Assembly: GCA_947449765.1 (NCBI GenBank)
Contig: CANFSP010000002.1
Coordinates: 62,001-126,000, forward strand
Origin: Actinomycetota bacterium
Lineage (GTDB): Bacteria; Actinomycetota; Actinomycetes; Actinomycetales; Microbacteriaceae
Direction of reading: 5' to 3'
DNA length: 64,000 bases
The notes beneath the pieces were generated by a model, which was not told the origin of the DNA, did no database searches, and saw only the letters and a list, made by a program, of their open reading frames with translations. The first letter of the stretch is position 1. Each line of letters opens with the position of its first letter. Shown one piece after another: positions 24,584 through 31,024 of this stretch. Both the position numbers and the translations under genes were made by a program.

Positions 24584-24614
24584 CGGCTCGCGCCAGGGAA
24601 AGGTTAAGAGCAAC

Positions 24615-25298
24615 ATGAGTGAAACTACGACGTCACCCAACGAACGCGCCGAAATCATTGCGGCCCTGCGTCAACTGGACTCGTGCGCCGTTTCTGACGC
24701 GCTCGACTCGTATGGATTACCCGGAGCTGTTACGGCACTCCAGGCAATGTGGCCCGTTGGTAAAGTGGTCGCCGGTCGGGTGAGAACGGTAACCGCTGCC
24801 CCCAAGAGCGCAGGAGGACCATCCACGCATATTGCGACGCCCCTCGTTGTGATTTCTGAAGAGGATGACGTTGTCGTCATTGACAATCACGGTCGAGTCG
24901 ATGTCTCATGCTGGGGAGGGCTCCTCGCCGAAGCTGCCGTCAAGCAGGGCATCGCGGGTGTGATCGTCGACGGTGCCTGCCGCGACGTCCAGGAGTGCGA
25001 AGCACTCGAGCTTCCTCTCTATGCTCGACGCGCCGTGCCTGTGAGCGCACGGGGACGAATCGTTCAGCAAGCCATGGACACCCCGATTCAGGTTGATGGT
25101 GTGGCCGTTGCGTCGTTCGATTACGTCATTGCGGATCGCAACGGAATCGCCTTCATCGGGCAGGCCGAGGCCAAGCGGGTCGTCGAATTCGCCAAGCGAA
25201 TCACCGAGCGCGAGGAGCGTATGTCACTCGAGGTGCGTAGCGGTCGACCGGTGGTCGAAGTCATGCACGACAACCAGTTTCCAACAGTGGAGAAGTAA
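24615..25298 (+). CDS. RraA-family protein 1 (aldolase motif incomplete)
   Basis: This 227-residue RraA/HMG-aldolase-fold protein has Arg123-Asp124 (GACRDVQE), but the position 21 residues before Arg is Gly102 (CWGGLLAEA) rather than Asp or Glu. It therefore lacks the D-X20-R-D signature of active metal-dependent aldolases. An extended C-terminus (REERMSLEVRSGRPVVEVM) is present. It begins 31 bases after the LigJ-like gene, and its TAA directly abuts the ATG of the next paralogue. It may be a non-catalytic partner in mixed trimers or have a distinct activity. Known RraA relatives include aldolases, oxaloacetate decarboxylases and RNase E regulators. Confidence 0.85.
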   Translation: MSETTTSPNERAEIIAALRQLDSCAVSDALDSYGLPGAVTALQAMWPVGKVVAGRVRTVTAAPKSAGGPSTHIATPLVVISEEDDVVVIDNHGRVDVSCWGGLLAEAAVKQGIAGVIVDGACRDVQECEALELPLYARRAVPVSARGRIVQQAMDTPIQVDGVAVASFDYVIADRNGIAFIGQAEAKRVVEFAKRITEREERMSLEVRSGRPVVEVMHDNQFPTVEK

Positions 25299-25952
25299 AT
25301 GAGCACGATTGAAGAACGCTTCAGCGTCTTGGGCACCGCGACCATTTCCGATGCCCTCGACAAGATCAAACGTCCGGGCAGCATGCACGGATTGGCACCT
25401 CTACAAAATGGCCAGCAGATGGCGGGGCGCGCCTTTACCGTGAGGTATGTCGCGGCTGGCAACCCTCCGGGAACCGTGGGAGATTTCATCGATGACGTGA
25501 AACCCGGTCAGGTTGTGGTCATCGATAATGACAGTCGAACGGACTGCACGGTCTGGGGCGACATTCTCACGGCAACCGCGCACAACCGGGGCATTGCTGG
25601 AACGGTCATCGAAGGCGTGTGTCGCGACACAATCCGCGCACTCAGCCTTGGCTACTCGATCTACAGCCGTGGACGTTTCATGCGCACCGGCAAGGATCGA
25701 GTCGAGGTGGCCGAAGTCGAGGGTCCCGTGACCATCGGTGGCGTCAAGGTTCTTCCCGGCGACATCATCGTGGGCGACTCGGATGGTGTCGTTGCCATCC
25801 CGCAGGACTGCGAGCAGGAAGTGCTGGAGATCGCCGAGATGATCGAAGAACGGGAGGAGAGCATCCTTCAGGCCGTTCTCGCTGGATCAACCATCGCTGA
25901 GGCACGCGCAAAATTTGGTTACCACCTGCTCCAGCGGGGGGAGAACTCATGA
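25299..25952 (+). CDS. RraA-family protein 2 (complete D-X20-R-D motif)
   Basis: This 217-residue RraA-fold protein has Asp88 (VWGDILTA), Arg109 and Asp110 (GVCRDTIRA), which form the full D-X20-R-D motif of class II pyruvate aldolases and decarboxylases. The GDIIVGDSDGVVAIP stretch is the usual C-terminal signature. Its ATG immediately follows the stop of paralogue 1 without a gap, and its stop overlaps the ATG of paralogue 3 by 4 bases. Stoichiometric coproduction of all three seems intended. The activity could be oxaloacetate decarboxylation (oxaloacetate arises from the LigK reaction) or another pyruvate-releasing cleavage. Confidence 0.86.
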   Translation: MSTIEERFSVLGTATISDALDKIKRPGSMHGLAPLQNGQQMAGRAFTVRYVAAGNPPGTVGDFIDDVKPGQVVVIDNDSRTDCTVWGDILTATAHNRGIAGTVIEGVCRDTIRALSLGYSIYSRGRFMRTGKDRVEVAEVEGPVTIGGVKVLPGDIIVGDSDGVVAIPQDCEQEVLEIAEMIEEREESILQAVLAGSTIAEARAKFGYHLLQRGENS

Positions 25953-26584
25953 CCGAGAACTTTGATGAGAACGAACTCCTTACTCTGGGTACGGCGACAC
26001 TTTACGAGGCATCAGGGCTCGATTGCTTTCTTGACCCGTCGATTCGACCGGCATGGGATGGTGCCGCCGTCGTAGGACGCGCGTTTCCCGTGCTCGCCGC
26101 CATCGGCGACAATCTCGCGCTGCATCACGGTATCGAAGCCGCGGGTCCGGGCGATGTTCTCGTGGTTGATGCGGGTGCGGGTCTGCATGGCTACTGGGGT
26201 GAAGTGATGACCGTCGCCGCCCTCGCGCGAGGAATCAAGGGTCTAGTTATCGATGGTGGCGTGCGCGACACCGTACAGATGGCTAACTTGAGCTTTCCCG
26301 CATTCAGCTCGAGCATCTCAATCCGCGGCACGATAAAAAAGTGGCCGGGAACTGTTGGTCTCCCCATCACGATGCGTGGACGGGTGATTAATCGGGGCGA
26401 TCTCATCGTTGCCGACCGTGACGGTGTCGCTGTTCTACCGGCTAACTCGCTGGAGAGCATCATTGCGTCGTCCCGCGAGCGTGCCCTCAAAGAAGAGGCC
26501 TACATGAAGAGGCTGGCCGCCGGGGAAACCACTCTTGACGTTTACAACTTTCGCGATCTTGGATCCCCTGAATCCGCTCGTTAA
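25949..26584 (+). CDS. ligK: LigK-like 4-carboxy-4-hydroxy-2-oxoadipate aldolase (RraA family 3)
   Basis: This 211-residue protein is the closest of the three to characterised HMG/CHA aldolases. It has the SSISIRGTIKKWPGTVG loop, GDLIVADRDGVAVLP, and the C-terminal RLAAGETTLDVYNFRDL, which parallels the LAAGVLGLDMY ending of known enzymes. The metal motif reads Glu85-X20-Arg106-Asp107 (YWGEVMT, GGVRDTVQ). The expected reaction is cleavage of 4-carboxy-4-hydroxy-2-oxoadipate to pyruvate and oxaloacetate, directly after LigJ. It overlaps the preceding gene by 4 bases. With the LigJ-like protein it gives the lower protocatechuate 4,5-cleavage route. No LigC or LigI is recognised in the window. 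Confidence 0.82.
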   Translation: MTENFDENELLTLGTATLYEASGLDCFLDPSIRPAWDGAAVVGRAFPVLAAIGDNLALHHGIEAAGPGDVLVVDAGAGLHGYWGEVMTVAALARGIKGLVIDGGVRDTVQMANLSFPAFSSSISIRGTIKKWPGTVGLPITMRGRVINRGDLIVADRDGVAVLPANSLESIIASSRERALKEEAYMKRLAAGETTLDVYNFRDLGSPESAR

Positions 26585-26615
26585 CTTGCACTTTCCTCAC
26601 GCCTAAGGAAGCACT

Positions 26616-28256
26616 ATGTCGAAAATTATTGAAACCGATGTCGTCATCGTAGGCGGCGGCCCGGTCGGGCTCACCGCAGCGATGTATTTGAACTCCCGAG
26701 GAGTGCGCAGCGTCGTTATCGAATCACGCGCGTTTATGGCTGCCCCGAATGTCAAGTGCAATCACGTTTCGGCGCGCACCATGGAGCGCTTTCGCCAGCT
26801 CGGCATCGCCGACAAGGTGCGGGCAGCCGGTCTCCCTCAGGATTATCCGCATGACGTCGCTTTTTTTACGACGATGACCGGAATCGAAATCGCACGAATC
26901 TTGATTCCCTCGCCGGCTGATCGCAAAAACAACCCGGTTGGGCCTGACGCCGACTGGCCGACTCCCGAGCCACCTCACCGCGTGAATCAGCGCTACCTCG
27001 AACCGATTCTCATGGAGCACGCTGCGTCGCTCGAGAACCTCACACTTCTCAACGACACCGACTTCGTCGATTTCACCCAGGATGATGACGGCGTTGCCGT
27101 TCGCGCCACGGATAAGAATGGAGAACCCCTCGAAATCCGCGGCAAGTTCATGATTGGCGCAGACGGAGGAAAGTCGGCGGTTCGTAAGATGATTGGCTCG
27201 AGCCTCTCCGGTGACCCAGTCTTGAGCTACGTGCAATCCACGTTGATCAGCGCCCCCGGTTTGTATGAGCTCGCGGGAGACCCCGCCTGGGCCTACTACC
27301 TCTTGAACCCACGACGTAATGGTCACATCTACTCAATCGACGGTAAAGAAGAGTTCCTGGTGCACAACTACGTCAAGCCGGATGAGGGCGAGGGCGAGAA
27401 CCTTGACCGCGATCAATTCATTCGCACGTTCCTCAATGTTGACGACTCCTTCCAGTACACGATTTTGTCTAAGGAAGACTGGGTAGCTCGCCGGCTCGTT
27501 GCTGATCGTTTCCGAAAGGGGCGTGTCTTCATCGCGGGAGACGCATCCCACCTCTGGGTACCCTACGCCGGTTATGGCATGAACGCAGGTATCGCCGACG
27601 GCCTGAGTCTTGCGTGGGTGCTCTCCGCGTATCTCAACGGTTGGGCAAGTGAGGGAATCCTGGATGCGTACGAGCTCGAGCGTCAACCCATCACGGAGCA
27701 GGTTTCACGATTCGCGATGGGTCACCAAAAAAAGATTGCCGCCTTCGATGTACCCGACAATATTGAGGAAGACTCGCCCCCGGGTGAAGAGGCGCGTCGG
27801 GTCTTAGGGCAGAAGGCCTACGACCTCAACGTGCAGCAGTTCGCGGCCGCTGGTCTGAACTTCGGCTATTCGTACTCCGGGTCAAACATCATCAGTTACG
27901 ACGGGGAGGAAGCCCCCGCGTACACCATGGGCTCGTTTACGGCATCGACTGTTCCCGGTTGCCGCATCCCGCACTTTTGGGTATCGGATGGAGTTTCGTT
28001 GTATGACCAACTCGGTTTGGGGTACACGCTGATCAGCCGGACAGATTCAGCCGCAACTCAGCCCTTTGTGGAGGGGTTCGCGGCGGCGTCGGTGCCCCTG
28101 ACCGTGCTCACATTCTCACCGGATCAGACGCCCGCCGAGTACACGCATAACTTCTATCTCGTTCGCGATGACCAGCATGTGGTCTGGCGCGGAGACGCTG
28201 CACCCTCGGATTTCGCCGGTCTCTGTGATGTTTTGACGGGACGAGTACCGGCCTAA
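26616..28256 (+). CDS. FAD-dependent aromatic hydroxylase (PheA/TfdB family)
   Basis: This 546-residue flavoprotein monooxygenase has the ADP-binding GGGPVGLTA loop, the DG-like MIGADGGKSAVRKM motif in the middle, and a second FAD contact, GRVFIAGDASHLWVPYAGYGMNAG. The C-terminal thioredoxin-like domain of the phenol-hydroxylase group appears to be present. Such enzymes add a ring hydroxyl using NAD(P)H and O2. It sits 31 bases after the LigK-like gene, so it probably generates the diol for the extradiol cleavage that feeds LigJ/LigK. The substrate (hydroxybenzoate, resorcylate, hydroxyphenylpropionate) is open. Two further flavin hydroxylases occur at 45.9-47.1 and 62.2-64 kb. Confidence 0.88.
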   Translation: MSKIIETDVVIVGGGPVGLTAAMYLNSRGVRSVVIESRAFMAAPNVKCNHVSARTMERFRQLGIADKVRAAGLPQDYPHDVAFFTTMTGIEIARILIPSPADRKNNPVGPDADWPTPEPPHRVNQRYLEPILMEHAASLENLTLLNDTDFVDFTQDDDGVAVRATDKNGEPLEIRGKFMIGADGGKSAVRKMIGSSLSGDPVLSYVQSTLISAPGLYELAGDPAWAYYLLNPRRNGHIYSIDGKEEFLVHNYVKPDEGEGENLDRDQFIRTFLNVDDSFQYTILSKEDWVARRLVADRFRKGRVFIAGDASHLWVPYAGYGMNAGIADGLSLAWVLSAYLNGWASEGILDAYELERQPITEQVSRFAMGHQKKIAAFDVPDNIEEDSPPGEEARRVLGQKAYDLNVQQFAAAGLNFGYSYSGSNIISYDGEEAPAYTMGSFTASTVPGCRIPHFWVSDGVSLYDQLGLGYTLISRTDSAATQPFVEGFAAASVPLTVLTFSPDQTPAEYTHNFYLVRDDQHVVWRGDAAPSDFAGLCDVLTGRVPA

Positions 28257-28285
28257 GTAGGTGTGCCCGGTAGTGCGCTGATGCC

Positions 28286-29341
28286 GTGAGTTCGCAATTC
28301 TCGCTCCAGGGAAAACGACGTACGTCGCTGAGGCAACTCGTCAAGACAATCCTCGCGACAGTTCTCGCGTGGTTTGTCGCGCTGCTGATTTTTCCTGAGG
28401 AACGACCAATTTTTGCTGCCATTGCGGCAATCATCATTATTCAGCCGAGCGTGAATCAGTCGCTCGGAAAGGCATTCGAACGCAGTACCGGTGTCTTTAT
28501 CGGGGTAGCGCTCGCAACTCTCGCAACCGTCGCATTTGGTCCGCAGCCGTGGCTGGTGCTCATCGCTATGGTGTTGGCGTTTGTGAGCGGCTGGGTCCTG
28601 AAGTTTACGTCGACCACGGCTAGCCAAATCGCCATCAGTGCGATGCTCGTTCTCGCTCTCGGTGTGGTTACTCCCGAACGTGCAGTGAGTCGAATCGCGG
28701 AGACGCTCATCGGGGCGTCGATCGCGCTTGTGGTGAACATGGTTGTTTCGCCCCCAATTCCGATTCAGCCGGTTCGAGAGGCCGTGGGCAGGCTTGGCAT
28801 CAACATCGCGAGCATTTTTGACGACATCGGGAACGTGTTGCTGAGCCCGGCGAGCCCCCACGTTCTCGAGGACATCTACCTACGCGCACGAAAATTGCGA
28901 TTTGAGTACAGCGAGGCTGATGCTGCCCTTGTTCGTGCCCAAGAATCGTTGAGGTTTAATCTGATCAAGGGTAAACATCAGCCGGAGCTCGACGCTCGAG
29001 CAAAGACGCTGTTGCAGTTGTCCATTCTGTCGACGCGCGTGGTTGGCGTAGCTCGCGGTGTTCGCGATCACTACGATCCGTCGATTATCAATGAGTCGGG
29101 GATTGCAGAAATTGCGCGGGACTTCATTCTCTCGGGGCAAAATTTACGAGAGCGACTACGCGATGCCGGCCTCATCGAGGCCAGTGTGCCGGAAAGCACG
29201 ATAACCGCGCCGGATTTGCCTGCTCAGGCGCGGCGGCCTCGTCAACCGCGACCCTCGACGAAGAACTGGGTTCTCATCGGTTTCTTGATGGAAAACCTGA
29301 GACGGATCCGCGACGAAGTGGCTGAAAGTCCCACGGACTGA
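28286..29341 (+). CDS. Aromatic acid exporter/FUSC-like membrane protein
   Basis: This 351-residue protein has a hydrophobic N-terminal half (about residues 15-160) with roughly six spans, including TILATVLAWFVALLIFP, IFAAIAAIIIIQ, FIGVALATLATVAFG, LVLIAMVLAFVSGWVL and IGASIALVVNMVVSP. This is followed by a cytoplasmic helical half. The layout matches the FUSC/ArAE (p-hydroxybenzoic acid efflux) group. The GTG start at 28286 lies 29 bases after the hydroxylase, with little ribosome-site support. As the last gene of the LigJ-LigK operon it could vent excess aromatic acids. Alternatively it may be an unrelated envelope protein read through by proximity. Confidence 0.75.
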   Translation: MSSQFSLQGKRRTSLRQLVKTILATVLAWFVALLIFPEERPIFAAIAAIIIIQPSVNQSLGKAFERSTGVFIGVALATLATVAFGPQPWLVLIAMVLAFVSGWVLKFTSTTASQIAISAMLVLALGVVTPERAVSRIAETLIGASIALVVNMVVSPPIPIQPVREAVGRLGINIASIFDDIGNVLLSPASPHVLEDIYLRARKLRFEYSEADAALVRAQESLRFNLIKGKHQPELDARAKTLLQLSILSTRVVGVARGVRDHYDPSIINESGIAEIARDFILSGQNLRERLRDAGLIEASVPESTITAPDLPAQARRPRQPRPSTKNWVLIGFLMENLRRIRDEVAESPTD

Positions 29342-29689
29342 CTGGCTTATGCACCCGCACATGAGAGTCCACAGAGTGAACGCCATTGGGAAAATTTTGT
29401 GTCGGAAAACAGATTTAACTTGGCAAATCTGTAACAAAACAATAACATTCAAACTGTTATATGTTTTACATATTGCCTTTCAGTACATCGCGAGGCAATA
29501 TGTGTGTGAGTAGGGCACGTGACTACTCACGAGGTCCGTTTCGGCGAGACAAAACGCTCTCTTGGCAACGTAGCCAATAGGGCGGGACGCCTCTTCGAGA
29601 CGACAAGGAGCCCCATTCTTGGGGTTGCTGACTTCACAACCAAGATGATCGGCTGAACTATCTAGTCGACGGAAAAGAATGAGGATCAT
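29342..29689 (+). promoter_or_regulatory. 348-base structured leader/control region of the ABC importer
   Basis: No credible gene lies here. A promoter candidate TTGGCA (29420-29425), 17 bases, TAACAT (29443-29448) points to the binding-protein gene. An 8-base inverted repeat, ACAGATTT/AAATCTGT (29409-29416, 29425-29432), overlaps the -35. CTGTTATATGTTTTA (29454-29468) follows the -10. A perfect 11-base repeat, ACATATTGCCT/AGGCAATATGT (29468-29478, 29493-29503), follows that. Further down are a CCCCA-TTCT-TGGGG hairpin (29611-29624) and a GGTTG/CAACC repeat. A leader of about 230 bases is implied. It does not match any riboswitch I know. Confidence 0.5.
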
Positions 29690-30928
29690 ATGAAAAAGTC
29701 AGTGCTTAGAGGCCTGGCTGGAGTCGCGGTAGTTGGTCTAGCCGTAGCTCTCGCAGCATGTTCAACCCCCAAGCCAGTTGCAACCGGTTCCGAGTTGCAC
29801 ATCTGGACCATGTTCCCCGTAACCCCGATGGCTGATGTCTCGCAGGTTGGTGCCGGTGTCAAGGCTGGCGCTGCTGCTATCAACGCAGCCGGTGGTCTCG
29901 GAAAGCAGCACCACAAGCTCGTTGTTAAGGAGTGCAAGACTGACTTCTCGCCCCAGAGCGAAATTCAGTGTGCACAGCAGGCATCCGACGACGCGCTTTC
30001 GATTGCTTTCGTGAGCCCGCTTCAGATCTCTGGTGGAGACGCTGTTGACAAGGTGCTTCAAGATGGTGAACTTCCTGTCATCAACTCGAACCCGAACACC
30101 CCTGAGGCTCTGAAGAGCCCGGTTCAGTTCCCCATCGCGCAGGATGTGTTCAACCTGTCGATGTGTACTGTCATGGGTGCCAAGGCTTCCGGAGCTAAGA
30201 GCGTTGCCTACGGCATCGTGACCAACCCTGGTACCGTCGCTTCAGCCGAGCGCGCTGTTGCTCTCGCTGGAAAGAACGGTGTAGAGAGCCTCGGCGTGGT
30301 CGAAGCGCCTCTGTCCACCACCGACATCGCACCGTTCCTGCAGCAGGCAGTGGACCTGAAGCCTGAGCTTCTCGTGCCCTCCCTCTCACCGATGCTTATG
30401 GCCGGATGGCTCTCGGGTCTGCCTAACAGCGGATTTACCGGAGCTTCGTGTGTAACCGACGAACTCGCTCCTTACCAGGTGCTCGTCGGACTTGGCGCAG
30501 CTGCTAAGGACATCTACATGGTTGGCTCGTACCCCGAGTACACGTGGGACTACCCACTCCTCAAGCAGTTCAACGCTGATGCAGCAGCTGAAGCAGCAAC
30601 TGGTGACAAGTACGCCGCCACGGCTCCGGGCAACAGCCCAATGAGCATCCTGCGCGGATGGCTGGGAACCTACGTTCTGCAGCAGGCTGTGGCCAACGTC
30701 GAGGGTGACACCCTTGACCGCGCGACACTGCTCGCCGCGTTGAACAAGACCACGGTCACGTTCGGTGAGGGTAACCCCATCGTTCCGATCGACTTCTCAA
30801 AGCCGAACCCCGACCCCGAGATTGCTCGCTTGTTCAACACGAGCACCATCCTCAAGGTCTGGAACCCGGACACGAAGACAATTGACCAGACCAAGGTCGG
30901 TCCGATGGATGCAAGCCAGCTCAAGTAG
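29690..30928 (+). CDS. ABC transporter substrate-binding lipoprotein (Liv type)
   Basis: This 412-residue extracytoplasmic solute receptor begins with a lipoprotein signal: a positive MKKSVLRG start, a hydrophobic core and the lipobox LAAC with acylated Cys near residue 24. The mature part follows the periplasmic-binding-protein type I pattern used for branched-chain amino acids and also for aromatic acids. Examples are VGAGVKAGAAAINAAGG near the N-terminus and the later SPLQISGGDAVD. It heads a Liv-type importer operon within an aromatic catabolic region, so uptake of an aryl acid is more likely than of leucine. GAGGATCAT precedes the ATG. Codon use looks biased to preferred codons, suggesting high expression. 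Confidence 0.9.
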   Translation: MKKSVLRGLAGVAVVGLAVALAACSTPKPVATGSELHIWTMFPVTPMADVSQVGAGVKAGAAAINAAGGLGKQHHKLVVKECKTDFSPQSEIQCAQQASDDALSIAFVSPLQISGGDAVDKVLQDGELPVINSNPNTPEALKSPVQFPIAQDVFNLSMCTVMGAKASGAKSVAYGIVTNPGTVASAERAVALAGKNGVESLGVVEAPLSTTDIAPFLQQAVDLKPELLVPSLSPMLMAGWLSGLPNSGFTGASCVTDELAPYQVLVGLGAAAKDIYMVGSYPEYTWDYPLLKQFNADAAAEAATGDKYAATAPGNSPMSILRGWLGTYVLQQAVANVEGDTLDRATLLAALNKTTVTFGEGNPIVPIDFSKPNPDPEIARLFNTSTILKVWNPDTKTIDQTKVGPMDASQLK

Positions 30929-30963
30929 CTGACGCGTACCCTCAAAGTAACAAGCAATAACAA

Positions 30964-31000
30964 GTTCGGGGCCGTTGCAGGCAACTGCACGGCCCCGAAC
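30964..31000 (+). other. Stable hairpin between receptor and permease genes
   Basis: An 11-base stem (GTTCGGGGCCG / CGGCCCCGAAC) continues, after one bulged T, into a 5-base TGCAG/CTGCA helix capped by a GCAA tetraloop. No T-run follows, so it is unlikely to stop all transcription. Its position suggests 3'-end protection of the receptor mRNA or partial termination, to give more receptor than permease. Confidence 0.6.
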
Positions 31001-31024
31001 GCCTCAACGGAGAGAGAATAAGCA

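Noticed and set aside
24615-26584. Triplet RraA genes as a recent tandem duplication
   Set aside because: The three proteins differ clearly in sequence, length and catalytic motif, so they are old, diverged paralogues rather than a recent repeat.
29480-29689. Possible 69-residue gene on the minus strand in the ABC leader region
   Set aside because: It has no ribosome site or recognisable family and overlaps hairpins and promoter elements that better explain the region.
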